Assembly (NCBI GenBank): GCA_963702155.1
Contig: OY969717.1
Location: forward strand, 2,170,001-2,234,000
Reading direction: 5' to 3'
DNA: 64,000 bases
Source: G963702155 sp963702155
GTDB taxonomy: Bacteria; Pseudomonadota; Alphaproteobacteria; Micavibrionales; Micavibrionaceae
A program made the position numbers and the translations under genes. The first letter of the stretch is position 1. The number at the start of each line of letters is the position of its first letter. This document shows, piece after piece, positions 34,701 through 43,527 of the stretch. Below the pieces are notes generated by a model, which worked only from the letters and a program-made list of their open reading frames with translations, ran no database searches and was not told the origin of the DNA.

Positions 34701-34966
34701 CTTCCATCCGCAGAAGCGAGCGAGTTCATATAAATCATGTTCTCAACACCATTGATTTCCTGTTCCAAAGGCGTAGAAACGGTTTGAGCCAAAACTTTCG
34801 GGTTTGCACCGGGAAAAGAGGCTGTTACGACAACAGATGGCGGGGAGACTTCCGGATATTCCGAAATTGGCAGGTTAAACATCGCAACCGTGCCGGCGAT
34901 GAAAACAAGAATAGAAAGAACAGATGCAAAGATCGGGCGATCAATAAAATAACCTGAAATATTCAT
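31769..34966 (-). CDS. RND multidrug efflux transporter, HAE1 (AcrB-like) family
   Basis: This 1065-residue inner-membrane proton antiporter has the HAE1 layout: 12 membrane helices, two large periplasmic loops, and the proton-relay Asp pair in helix 4 (ILAIGIVVDDAIVVVENVER). Supporting segments include IDRPIFASVLSILVFIAGT, LPISEYPEVSPPSVVV, the loop VRGMGSIGGFKLQMQDRG and LVFLVLAAQYESLTLP. The length fits AcrB, with a short acidic/basic C-terminal tail. It is the middle gene of the operon; the adaptor gene upstream appears frameshifted, so pump function is uncertain. Confidence 0.95.
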   Translation of the reverse strand: MNISGYFIDRPIFASVLSILVFIAGTVAMFNLPISEYPEVSPPSVVVTASFPGANPKVLAQTVSTPLEQEINGVENMIYMNSLASADGRVTLTVTFEIGSDPDLAQQLVQNRVTQAVPRLPDITRQLGVTVTKSSPDLTMVVHLRSPNERYDILYLRNYANLNVKDELARIKGVGQVSLFGSGEYAMRIWLNPEKVAERNMSANDVVNAIRSQNVQVAAGVIGGPPYNDTGQLQLPINAQGRLEDPDQFKDIIIKRDANGVVTRLGDVSRIELDSQSYSLRSLLDNKPAVAIPIFASPGANALDISKNVRLTMERLKENFPEDVDYSIVYDPTIFVSDSIKSVVKTLFEAVALVVLVVIIFLQSWRASIIPLLAVPVSIVGTFAFMLLLGFSINVLSLFGLILAIGIVVDDAIVVVENVERNIADGKPPREATIQAMKEVTGPIIATSLVLASVFIPISFITGLTGQFYRQFALTIAISTFISTFNSLTLSPAMAALLLKSPRHKPDFIQRVMNKAFGWLFNGFNKGFDKLMSGYAWLIGWLLKGRWIMVVIFGLLVVATGIIFNMLPNGFVPTQDKKYLVSFAQLPTGATLERTQEVIRQMGQIALEQDGVVGAVQFPGLSINGFINSSSAGIVFVTLDEFKKRTAPELDGLAIADSLQQKFMQQIPDAFIAIFPAPPVRGMGSIGGFKLQMQDRGDLGYEAFYNVVQEVLGKANQNPAMSRVFSNYNVNVPQLYADLDRTKALQLGVSVDEIFRTMQIYLGSLYVNDFNRFGRTYQVVVQADTEFRSEPSDILRLKTRNLDGDMVPLGAVMNIKETFGPEVAMRYNAFRSADINGNTAPGFSSGEAQDAIVKILEETMPQGMGFEWTELTYQQVQAGNTAVLVFPLCILLVFLVLAAQYESLTLPLAVIMIVPMSVLSAIIGVYITSGDMNIFTQISLFVLAGLACKNAILIVEFARDLERQGYTVFDAAVEASRLRLRPILMTSFAFIMGVLPLVLAEGAGAEMRQVIGIAVFSGMIGVTFFGLIFTPVFYMMFRNLELKFVERRRARVEAGELPKDAGKNI

Positions 34967-35045
34967 AAAATCAAAAAGCCTTGAAATGTAAAACGATTAT
35001 TTAAGAAAAACACCGTCTTTATAAAAAGCAGTGTTTATAATAAAG

Positions 35046-36372
35046 TTATTCTGAAATGTTATCATGCGCAGCGTTTTCACCATTCTCGCCACTGCTATCA
35101 TTCTTCAGATTTTCTAAATCTTCCTGCATACTTGCATCTGAAGAATTCACCTTACGCATAACAGAAGAAGCAGAAGCCCTTTCTTCTTGTATCTGCGGAG
35201 AAACCGGCATATCGGGGCGAAGTCTTATAATACCATCTGTCACGACAAGATCGCCTTCTGTTAAACCATTTAAAATAATGCGTTGACCAGAAAAAGAGTC
35301 ACCCAGTTCTACTTCACGATATTCAATTATATTTTTATCATTAACCACATAAATAAATTTACGATCCTGATCCGTTCCAACGGCGCGCTCGGGTATCGCA
35401 AGTTGGCGGTCATTACCAAGGCTGCCAATGCGTACCTTTGCAAACATACCGGGAAGAAGCATTCCGTCTTTATTAGGGAACAGCGCGCGTGCGCGAATTG
35501 TACCGGACAAAGGATCAATTTTATTATCAAAGGTAAAAATATGCCCCTCATGAGAAAAACTTTCATCACCTATCGAGACTCAAGCGGACAGGTATATTTT
35601 GTTCGGTTTCACGGCTATTGGCTTCATTGCGTATTTGACTTACATATGTCTGTTCATCCACTTCAAAATCTGCATAAATACCATCATTAGAGACAATCGT
35701 TGTGATAAGTGGCGAACTAACTGCCGCCTCAACCAGATTGCCTTCTGTGATTTCAACACGCCCAGTGCGCCCTGATATCGGCGCTTTAATATAAGCACGA
35801 TCCAAATCTACTTGTGCGCGTTTAAGGCGCGCTTTCGCTCCTAAAATAGAAGCATTTGCGACACGTACGGCGTTTTGACGTTCTTCTAAAATCCGCTGTG
35901 ATAAAGCCTTGGTTTTTATAAGCTCTTCCGCCCGCGTAAGCTCTTTTTTTGAAAAAGCATAATCGTTACGCGCAGCTTGCAAATCGGCCTTGGCTTGTTC
36001 AACGGCGGCCTCATATGGCTCCGGATCAATTACAACCAGAACATCACCTTTTTCAACCATCTGTCCGTCTTCAAAACGAATATCCCTAATCGTGCCGCTA
36101 ACTTGCGGACGTAAATTGACAATATTTACCGCTGTCATGGTGCCTGAAAAATCTTTCCACACTTGAATATCCTTCAAGTTAACTTCAAGAACTTCAACGG
36201 GCATAGCTTGCTGCTGCTCGGCCTGATCTGGTTTGCTCTCTGCGGCATCTGCATCATTAGGACTTAAATACCCATCGTAGATATAACCCGAAATTGCCAT
36301 AGCCACGACTAGTATAATAAGTAGAAAAATGAATTTATTTTTAGAGGATTTTGATGTGACCTGTGAGGTCAT
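35046..36372 (-). pseudogene. RND periplasmic adaptor (AcrA-like), one-base frameshift
   Basis: The first frame (start ATG 36372, GGAG site 7 bases upstream) encodes an N-terminal helix (FIFLLIILVVAMAISGYIY), the barrel-sandwich segment PQVSGTIRDIRFEDGQMVEKGDVLVVIDPEPYEAA, a coiled hairpin, and DRAYIKAPISGRTGRVEITEGNLV. It ends at TGA 35566 after IPVRLSLDR. The next frame resumes at once with GDESFSHEGHIFTFDNKIDP and LSGTIRARALFPN, the expected AcrA continuation, to 35046. Dropping one base near 35571 gives a full-length adaptor of about 440 residues. The break is not in a homopolymer. It could be a disabled gene or a sequence error. Confidence 0.85.
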
Positions 36373-36472
36373 AATATTGCTCCATTCATGGAAATGCATA
36401 ATAAAGAGCAACCAAGATGCCCTATCCTATGTTAATTTATATTATTAACATTTAAAGCAGTGATGTTTTAAG

Positions 36473-37156
36473 TCAATCACCTATGCCGCTTTTTTTAATA
36501 GGATAACAAAAGACTTTCTTTGTTCCTAAAAGGTAAGCGTTTATATCAAAAGTGTTATCTCGGCTTAAAATACTTTGTATAGCAGGGTCAAATATATCAA
36601 GCCCTCCAGTATATGCGCCAAAAGCAGGCATTATGATTTTACTGTGGTTATTAACATAGCAGGCGCGTCGTATTTTTTGACCTTTATGTTTAAAACGGAT
36701 ACACGGGTGGTAATGTCCGCTAATCTCCGGCATTTCATCATCAGGATTCGCAATATGCCGAAATATTATTCCATCCAGCATATATTCTTCATGAACCTCT
36801 GTTCCCGGTATAATAAACCCGCGCTCGTGATTGCCCTCAACCCAAATCGTTGTTTTGCAGTTAAGAAACCCATTCAACATATCACGGTCGCTTTTCATCA
36901 TACGATTATAGGCACGCTCATCATGAAAGACGTCACCTAAAAAAAGGATCGCATCTATTTGATCCATATCGCAAAAAGTTTTTAATTTCAAAAGAGTTTC
37001 TCGTGTATCATAAGGCGGTAAAAACATTTTTTTATGTGTGAAGGCTGTACCTTTTTCAAAATGCAGGTCGGATACAATCGCCATCTTATGTTTTGGCCAT
37101 AAAAGCACACCATCATGATGAAGCGTAAATGTATGATCTGCAAAAGTAATATCCAT
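36473..37156 (-). CDS. pdeM: Ligase-associated DNA-damage-response metallophosphoesterase (PdeM-like)
   Basis: The 227-residue protein has the calcineurin-like signature in order: SDLHFEKG (DxH) near 29-36, GDVFHDE near 74-80, GNHERG near 108-113 and GHYHP near 147-151, coordinating two metals. This short form belongs to the ligase-associated repair cassette of alphaproteobacteria and others, where it is coupled to the DEXH helicase. It starts 3 bases after the helicase stop. Its substrate, a nucleic acid end or nucleotide, is not known. Confidence 0.88.
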   Translation of the reverse strand: MDITFADHTFTLHHDGVLLWPKHKMAIVSDLHFEKGTAFTHKKMFLPPYDTRETLLKLKTFCDMDQIDAILFLGDVFHDERAYNRMMKSDRDMLNGFLNCKTTIWVEGNHERGFIIPGTEVHEEYMLDGIIFRHIANPDDEMPEISGHYHPCIRFKHKGQKIRRACYVNNHSKIIMPAFGAYTGGLDIFDPAIQSILSRDNTFDINAYLLGTKKVFCYPIKKSGIGD

Positions 37157-37159
37157 ATC

Positions 37160-39619
37160 CTAAAGTAACCCTGCCTTATTTAAAATTTCGGCCTCTAAAT
37201 CTTCTAGGGCATAATCCTCTTCTTGATTACGTGATAAACTTTCTTTGGTAATTTTAAGGAGCATGGGCACGGCTAATGGGGAAACTTTATCGAGCGCTTT
37301 ATGAATTACATGCCCTTGAACATTTTGTAAAAACTTAGCAAGACGATCCGCATCGATAAGGCCGCCTAGCGCATCATTTCTGGCCGCTTTAATTAAAATA
37401 TGATCCGGATCGTATTTCATTAAAACATCAAAAATAAGGTCTGTACTCATTAAAACTTGCTTGCCTGTTTTAGTCGCCCCCGGATGGCGTCTTTCAACCA
37501 ATCCGGATATAACGGCGGCGTCTCTGAACATGCGCCGGATTAACGGCGTTTCCGAAAGCCAGTCTTCAAATTCTTCATAAAAGATATTGGGATCAAACAG
37601 GTTTTCAACATCCTTTAAAGGTTTAAGAGACCATGCGGTTAATGCATAATCCGATTGAACAAAACCAAGCGGGCGCGCTCCCATCCTACGCATGCGCCGT
37701 AAAATTAAAAATCCTAAAGTCTGGTTCGCATGCCACCCTGCAAATGTGTATGCAACCATATAATGTTTTTTTTCATGCGGGAACGTTTCAACCAATAATG
37801 ATTTCTCATCCGGCATAATCGACTTTTCTTTATGCAAGCTTAGCCAATCCTTGATTTGTGCAGGCATTTGCGCCCATTGCCTGCTGTGTCCTAACATGTA
37901 ACGAATGCTATCAGATAAATTGGTCGACATCGGCATCCGCCCGCCCGCGTAATTCGCAATCTGCGGATTGCCATCTTTGGTCTTACTTACCATGACCGCA
38001 CCATCTCTAAAGCTTTGATATGCCAAAACCATCCCGGCAAAATAAAATGTATCTCCAGGGGCGAGATTTTGAACAAATCGCTCTTCAATTGTGCCAAGGG
38101 TTCGGTTTTTAAGCTGTACTTTTAATAAAGGCGCCTCCACAATTGTGCCAATATTCATGCGGTAACGGCGCGTGTCTCGCTTATCACGAAGTTGATAAAG
38201 CCCCTTATCATTTATAACTAAACGGCTAAACCTTTCATAACTTTGAAGCGCGTATCCGCCATCTTTTACAAAGGAAAGCACGGCATCAAAATCCGCGCGG
38301 CTTAAACTGCGGTATGGCCAAGCTTTTAAAACCTCTTTGTAAAATTGATCCGCATCGAATGGCCTTGCACATGCGCGCGCAAATATATGTTGCGCCAAAA
38401 CATCAAGACCGCCATCCTTTGGCTCAATGCCATCAAGCTTATTTTTCTCCGCGCCTTTAACGGCTGCCAAACATTCCAGATATTCAAAACGGTTTGTCGG
38501 TACTAAAACAGCGCGCGATGGTTCATTCAAACGATGATTGGAACGCCCGATCCGTTGCAGCAGGCGGCTCACCCCTTTCGGCGCGCCAATTTGCATGACA
38601 AGATCAACATCCGCCCAATCCAGTCCCAAATCAAGTGAACTGGTAGCGACCACACAATCAAGTGTGCCAGCCGCCATTTGCGCCTCTACTTTGCGGCGTA
38701 ATTCACGCTCTAGCGATCCGTGATGAACGGCAATTTTTAAATCATTCTCATTAATTGCCCATAGCCGCTGAAATATAAATTCGGATTGTGCCCGAGTGTT
38801 AACAAACACAACGGTCATTTTTGCATCAAGCAATTTTTTATAAATTTCCTCAATAGCATACCCCGCCATATGCCCCGCCCATGGCATACGGTGCTCATCA
38901 GTATATAAAATATCAATCTCTGGTTTTGTAACATTAGGCGCGGTAACAATTTTCCCTTTCCGCGTACGACAGAGCCAATCTTTCGCCGTTTTCTTATCCG
39001 CCAGAGTTGCGGACAATCCAATGCGGCGTGCTTTTGGCGCAAGCTTCGAAAGGCGCTCAATATTAAGGGATAACAGATCTCCCCGTTTTGTATGTAAAAG
39101 CGCGTGCAGTTCATCAAAAATAAAATATTTCAAGTGCTTGAAGTATTTGTCTGAGTCCTCATACGATAATAAAAGCGCAAGGCTTTCTGGCGTCGTCATC
39201 AAAATATCCGGCGGCTTATTTCTCTGTCTTTGCCTGCGGGATTGCGGTGTATCGCCAGTACGCGTTTCATAAGTAATAGGCAGCTTTAAATCTTCGACCG
39301 GCTTGCCAATATTCCGGTGAACATCCACCGCAAGCGCTTTAAGCGGTGATATATATAGCGTATGCAAATGCCCGTTTGAACCATATTCATGCAAGTCGAC
39401 CAGTGATGGTAAAAACCCCGAAAGCGTTTTTCCCGCTCCCGTTGGCGCGAAAACAATTACATCTTTGCCATCGCGCGCCGCCTTTAATGTTTCAATTTGA
39501 TGAGGAAACCAACACCAGCCTTTATTGGCAATCCATCCTGTAAGAGGGTGGTTTTGCAAATAATCTGGAACCTCTATGCCTTGCGAACTATATGAATTAT
39601 CATGAGTTTTCTCGATCAT
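37160..39619 (-). CDS. Ligase-associated DEXH-box helicase (Lhr-like)
   Basis: The 819-residue protein is a superfamily 2 helicase. Walker A is FAPTGAGKTLSG near residue 56, the DEXH box is FDELHALLHTKRGDLLS, motif III is GLSATLADKK, and motif VI is RLLQRIGRSNHR. After the two RecA domains come a winged helix and a beta-rich domain of Lhr type. Its place with pdeM and, divergently, with an MBL exonuclease and DNA ligase is the known ligase-associated DNA-damage-response cassette, proposed to repair crosslinks or cisplatin-type lesions. ATG 39619 is used; its start overlaps the divergent exonuclease gene by 18 bases. Confidence 0.92.
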   Translation of the reverse strand: MIEKTHDNSYSSQGIEVPDYLQNHPLTGWIANKGWCWFPHQIETLKAARDGKDVIVFAPTGAGKTLSGFLPSLVDLHEYGSNGHLHTLYISPLKALAVDVHRNIGKPVEDLKLPITYETRTGDTPQSRRQRQRNKPPDILMTTPESLALLLSYEDSDKYFKHLKYFIFDELHALLHTKRGDLLSLNIERLSKLAPKARRIGLSATLADKKTAKDWLCRTRKGKIVTAPNVTKPEIDILYTDEHRMPWAGHMAGYAIEEIYKKLLDAKMTVVFVNTRAQSEFIFQRLWAINENDLKIAVHHGSLERELRRKVEAQMAAGTLDCVVATSSLDLGLDWADVDLVMQIGAPKGVSRLLQRIGRSNHRLNEPSRAVLVPTNRFEYLECLAAVKGAEKNKLDGIEPKDGGLDVLAQHIFARACARPFDADQFYKEVLKAWPYRSLSRADFDAVLSFVKDGGYALQSYERFSRLVINDKGLYQLRDKRDTRRYRMNIGTIVEAPLLKVQLKNRTLGTIEERFVQNLAPGDTFYFAGMVLAYQSFRDGAVMVSKTKDGNPQIANYAGGRMPMSTNLSDSIRYMLGHSRQWAQMPAQIKDWLSLHKEKSIMPDEKSLLVETFPHEKKHYMVAYTFAGWHANQTLGFLILRRMRRMGARPLGFVQSDYALTAWSLKPLKDVENLFDPNIFYEEFEDWLSETPLIRRMFRDAAVISGLVERRHPGATKTGKQVLMSTDLIFDVLMKYDPDHILIKAARNDALGGLIDADRLAKFLQNVQGHVIHKALDKVSPLAVPMLLKITKESLSRNQEEDYALEDLEAEILNKAGLL

Positions 39620-40600
39620 CAATTATATATAGAGCGCATCGACACGCATATCGACCCACGCGACGCACAAAAAAATGCGATCATCACCCATGGTCACGCC
39701 GATCATGCGCGGTTCGGGCATACAAATGTTTGGGCAACGCCGGATACAATCGCCATCATGAAGGCGCGGTATGGCGAGAATTCGGCGGAAAATTTTTTTC
39801 CCCTCGAATATGGCGAACTCATCGAAATTGGAGGCGTCGAAATATCACTGTATCCTGCCGGCCATGTATTGGGCAGCGCGCAAGTCTTGCTCGAATATAA
39901 GGGCGAGCGCATTGTAGTTACGGGAGACTATAAACGCTACCCCGATAAAACCTGCGCGCCGTTTGAATTGGTAAAATGCGATATCTTGGTCACTGAAGCC
40001 ACTTTTGGCTTGCCTGTATTTCAGCACCCTGACCCCATGGATGAAATTGCAAAACTCCTGAAATCCGTGAAGGCACAACCAGATCGCGCCCATGTTATTG
40101 GCGCATATTCCCTTGGCAAGGCGCAGCGGGTGATAAGCCTACTCAGACAAAGCGGGTGGGACGCGCCCGTATATTTGCATGGTGCAATCATCAAACTCTA
40201 TGATCTATACGAAAAACTTGGCGTACCCCTCGGCCCCTACGAAAAGGCCACCATACACGGGCAAGATAAAGCAAGGTTTAAAGGCCAAATTGTAATTGCC
40301 CCGCCTTCTGCAATACAAGATAAATGGGCGCGCCGCCTGCCTGACCCGGTTGTTTGTATGGCGTCCGGCTGGATGGCAGTGAAACAACGCGCGCGACAAC
40401 GGGGGGTTGAACTGCCCCTTATTATATCCGATCATGCGGATTGGAATGAATTAATTGATACCATTACAGAAACCGAATGTAAAAAAGTGCTCGTCACGCA
40501 TGGCCGAGAAGATGCGCTGGTTTATTACGCACAAAATATTTTAGGCATCGAAGCCCAAGCCCTCTCCCTCTATGGTTTAGGCGAAGAGGAAATGGATTAA
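39602..40600 (+). CDS. Ligase-associated metallo-beta-lactamase-fold DNA exonuclease
   Basis: The 332-residue protein has the metal motif THGHADHARFG near residues 30-40, a further ILVTEATFGLPV, and HGRED near the C-terminus, fitting the beta-CASP/SNM1-like exonuclease group paired with DNA ligase. It would trim ends before ligation. It is divergent from the helicase gene, sharing 18 bases at their starts, and is followed by a GNAT gene and the ligase on the same strand with gaps of 2 and overlap of 4 bases. Confidence 0.88.
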   Translation: MSFLDHQLYIERIDTHIDPRDAQKNAIITHGHADHARFGHTNVWATPDTIAIMKARYGENSAENFFPLEYGELIEIGGVEISLYPAGHVLGSAQVLLEYKGERIVVTGDYKRYPDKTCAPFELVKCDILVTEATFGLPVFQHPDPMDEIAKLLKSVKAQPDRAHVIGAYSLGKAQRVISLLRQSGWDAPVYLHGAIIKLYDLYEKLGVPLGPYEKATIHGQDKARFKGQIVIAPPSAIQDKWARRLPDPVVCMASGWMAVKQRARQRGVELPLIISDHADWNELIDTITETECKKVLVTHGREDALVYYAQNILGIEAQALSLYGLGEEEMD

Positions 40601-40602
40601 AT

Positions 40603-41133
40603 ATGATCGAAACAGATCGCCTCACACTTAAAATTTTAAAAGAAGAAGATGCGGACGATGTCTATGGCATTTTAAAAGAGCCTGATATATCAAACTGGAT
40701 TTATATATTTGATCAGCCGTTTGGTAAAGATCAGGCAAATGCTTGGTGCCAAAGAGCCGCAAATAACTTTAAAATCGATAAAGAATATATATGCGGCGCA
40801 TACTTAAAAGATACACCCGAAATGATCGGAAATATAGGGTTGCATCTGAATGCAAAGCGCCCCACGCAAGCGGAAATCGGTTATTTCATTAGCCGCCACC
40901 ATTGGCGAAGGGGATACGCGAGCGAAATGATTGCCGCCATTATTGAATTTTCATTTTCTGATAAGGACTTAAATACACTAACTGCAACTGCATCTTTGGA
41001 TAATATTGGTTCTGACCGCGTTCTTATTAAAAATGGCTTTATCCGAAAAGGCGATAAAACCGTATCTCGTCATGATGGCACACCCCGCATAAGTGCATAT
41101 TTTGAAATAAAGCGTGAGGGTTATAATCAATGA
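40603..41133 (+). CDS. GNAT acetyltransferase (RimJ/RimL-like)
   Basis: The 176-residue protein opens MIETDRLTLKIL, the RimJ/RimL-type beginning, has the acetyl-CoA loop in ISRHHWRRGYASEMIAAIIEFSF (R-x-x-G-x-A, near residues 97-119), and ends with NIGSDRVLIKNGFIRKG. It may acetylate a protein N-terminus or a small molecule; the substrate is unknown. It starts 2 bases after the exonuclease and overlaps the ligase start by 4 bases (ATGA), so it is expressed with the repair cassette, of which a GNAT is not a constant member. Confidence 0.82.
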   Translation: MIETDRLTLKILKEEDADDVYGILKEPDISNWIYIFDQPFGKDQANAWCQRAANNFKIDKEYICGAYLKDTPEMIGNIGLHLNAKRPTQAEIGYFISRHHWRRGYASEMIAAIIEFSFSDKDLNTLTATASLDNIGSDRVLIKNGFIRKGDKTVSRHDGTPRISAYFEIKREGYNQ

Positions 41134-42701
41134 AAAAATTCGCCGCACTACTGGATAAGCTCGCCTTAACACCATCCCGAAACCGTAAAATAGACGCCAT
41201 GGCGGAGTATTTTGCGAATACGCCAGACCCTACACGTGGATATGCATTGGCGGCACTAACCGGCGAATTATCTTTAAAAGAAGTGCGCTCTGCAAAGCTA
41301 AAAGAAACCGTTTTGCGCCACGTTGACGAGCGCCTTTTTAAACTCTCTTACGACTATGTCGGCGATCTGGGTGAGACCATCGCAATGATCTGGCCGTTTC
41401 ATAAAGATGGTGATTTGCCCGAATTAAGCAAAATGATCGAACAGATTAATGACACACCCAAAAAAGACCTGCCTGCCATCTTATCTGACCTGCTCAGCAT
41501 AGCCGAAGTCCACGAACGCTGGGCGCTGGTAAAACTCGCAAGCGGCGGCCTTCGGATTGGGGTATCCGCCCGTCTTGCCAAAACCGCACTTGCCAAAATG
41601 TCGGGACAGAATTTGCAAGAGATTGAAGAAATCTGGCACGGGGTCAAACCGCCTTATAAGGATTTATTTTCGTGGCTGGACGGTAGGGCAGATAAGCCCG
41701 ATATCAAACATACCGAAATTTTCCATCCCCTTATGCTATCCAATCCAGTCGACGAGGATAAGGATTTTGAAAAATTTGATCCTGCGGATTTCACCGCCGA
41801 ATGGAAATGGGACGGCATCAGGGTCCAACTTTCTACCAACGGGGAGGAGGGTGCGCGCCTTTTCTCACGAACCGGCGATGATATCTCTGCCGCCTTTCCC
41901 GATATCACAGGCAATGTGAATGGCGCGGCCGTTTTGGATGGTGAGCTTTTGGTCGGCGCGCCGGACGATCCGTTACCTTTTAACGATCTTCAACAACGTC
42001 TAAACCGCAAAACGGTTGTAAAACGCCATTTGGAAGATTATCCCGCATATATTTGCGTTTATGATATTTTATTTGATGGTGAAAGCGACCTACGCGCTCT
42101 TACATTTTTGCAGCGGCGCAAACATCTAGAAAATTGGCTTGTCCAAAACCCCCAACCACGCCTTACCCTATCAGATTTTATCAAGTTTAAAGACTGGGAA
42201 GCGCTCGCTGCAATTCGCATAAAGGGCGCGGATGAACGCGGTCATGAGGGCGTCATGATAAAGGAAAAAACATCCCCCTATTTACCCGGCCGGCCAAAGG
42301 GATACTGGTATAAATGGAAGCGTGACCCAAACAATCTGGACGCCATTTTAATGTACGCGCAACGCGGCCACGGCAAACGCTCCTCCTTTTATTCCGATTA
42401 TACGTTTGGAGTGTGGAAGGGCAACGAAATCGTGCCCATCGGTAAAGCATATTTCGGATTTACCGATGAGGAGCTAAAACTCCTAGACAAATGGATACGT
42501 AAAAACACCATTGGAAAATTCGGCCCGGTACGTGAAGTCAAGAAGGAGCTTGTATTCGAAGTCGCATTTGACAGCGCACACGAAAGCCCGCGCCATAAAT
42601 CCGGAATCGCGCTGAGATTTCCACGGATCAGCCGCATCCGTTGGGACAAACCCGCGCAAGAGGCAAACACGTTGGAAGATGCACAAGAACTAATTGTTTG
42701 A
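41130..42701 (+). CDS. ATP-dependent DNA ligase of the damage-response cassette
   Basis: The 523-residue enzyme seals nicks using ATP. Its nucleotidyl-transfer motif is EWKWDGIR with Lys226 as the adenylated residue, followed by ARLFSRTGDD (motif Ia/III), DGELLVG (motif III), HEGVMIKEKTSPYLPGRPKGYWYKWKRD (motifs IV and V) and an OB-fold domain. The N-terminal 200 residues are the DNA-binding domain found in the alphaproteobacterial cisplatin-damage-response ligase. It starts by ATGA overlap with the GNAT gene. Confidence 0.94.
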   Translation: MKKFAALLDKLALTPSRNRKIDAMAEYFANTPDPTRGYALAALTGELSLKEVRSAKLKETVLRHVDERLFKLSYDYVGDLGETIAMIWPFHKDGDLPELSKMIEQINDTPKKDLPAILSDLLSIAEVHERWALVKLASGGLRIGVSARLAKTALAKMSGQNLQEIEEIWHGVKPPYKDLFSWLDGRADKPDIKHTEIFHPLMLSNPVDEDKDFEKFDPADFTAEWKWDGIRVQLSTNGEEGARLFSRTGDDISAAFPDITGNVNGAAVLDGELLVGAPDDPLPFNDLQQRLNRKTVVKRHLEDYPAYICVYDILFDGESDLRALTFLQRRKHLENWLVQNPQPRLTLSDFIKFKDWEALAAIRIKGADERGHEGVMIKEKTSPYLPGRPKGYWYKWKRDPNNLDAILMYAQRGHGKRSSFYSDYTFGVWKGNEIVPIGKAYFGFTDEELKLLDKWIRKNTIGKFGPVREVKKELVFEVAFDSAHESPRHKSGIALRFPRISRIRWDKPAQEANTLEDAQELIV

Positions 42702-42730
42702 TACGGTTAAAGCTGAAAGGAAAAAAGTTT

Positions 42731-43312
42731 ATGGTTTCACAAGGCCGCAATATATTAATTTATCCAAAAGATATTCCAATATACTATCAGGAAAATCCAA
42801 TAGAATCTAAAAGCATGGCTCTATATAATTATTTATGGGATAGACTTTTTGAGGTAAAAAGATTTGATAAAGAGATAAAGAATTCCCAGGAGATTATAGA
42901 ATATATATCTAAAAGCTCATGTGCTTTAATTATTTTAGCAACCGATAAAGTTACAAATAATCATTTAAAATGTGAAGACATCATAAATACTATAAAATCA
43001 AATGATAAAACAAAAAATTTACCTTTGATTTTAGTATTGGCAGAGAGTGAAAATGAAGTTCCTATATCTCATTTATTAAATCAGGTTGATAATTATTTTT
43101 CATTAGGAGAGCATGAAAATGAAATTCTTTATAAAATTTTGAATACTTTATCGTCTGAAAGTACTCAAAACAAAAAACAAAATCAAAACCTTACAAAATC
43201 AGCAATAGATAATCTATTGCTGATTTTTAAAGAAAACATTCAGCATTATTACAAACAAGGTAACTCAATACCCTCTGTTGATCTTAAACTAGATAAAATG
43301 ATGATAATCTAA
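42731..43312 (+). CDS. AT-rich unknown protein, receiver-like N-terminal region, probable frameshift
   Basis: The start is ATG 42731 with an AAAGGAAAAA site. The first 140 residues have alternating strands and helices with segments such as CALIILATDKVTNN and NLPLILVLAESENEVP, reminiscent of a CheY-like receiver without an obvious phosphorylated Asp pocket. The sequence is much more AT-rich than the ligase gene before it. The frame ends at 43312 inside a region whose helical character continues in the -1 frame to 43527. Adding one A to the run AAAA near 43296-43300 joins them into about 265 residues. No function can be assigned. Confidence 0.55.
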   Translation: MVSQGRNILIYPKDIPIYYQENPIESKSMALYNYLWDRLFEVKRFDKEIKNSQEIIEYISKSSCALIILATDKVTNNHLKCEDIINTIKSNDKTKNLPLILVLAESENEVPISHLLNQVDNYFSLGEHENEILYKILNTLSSESTQNKKQNQNLTKSAIDNLLLIFKENIQHYYKQGNSIPSVDLKLDKMMII

Positions 43313-43527
43313 AGAAAGCAATTTTTGAATTAGTTGACATTTTGAAAGAATTAAAAGAAATAATATCAAAACCAATCGATAAATATTCAAGAGAAAACAA
43401 GCAAACGAGAAAAAGCTTTAAAATTTTTTCTGAAGCATTTTTAAAAAGCGCTGGAGAAGAAACAGGAAAAAGATCGGTACAGATATTAATAAGAATAGTA
43501 CTTTATAGCTTTAAAACTCATTTCTAA
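43313..43527 (+). pseudogene. C-terminal continuation of the AT-rich gene in another frame
   Basis: This frame, open across the upstream stop, continues as NDDNLKKAIFELVDIL, then KELKEIISKPIDK and ending VLYSFKTHF. It has no start codon with a ribosome-binding site and shares the AT-rich composition of the upstream frame. The split point is a short A run, so a sequencing error or a recent mutation are both likely. Confidence 0.45.

Noticed and set aside
35563..35573. Programmed ribosomal frameshift in the RND adaptor gene
   Set aside because: No slippery heptamer or downstream structure is seen, and adaptors of this family do not use one; mutation or sequence error is simpler.
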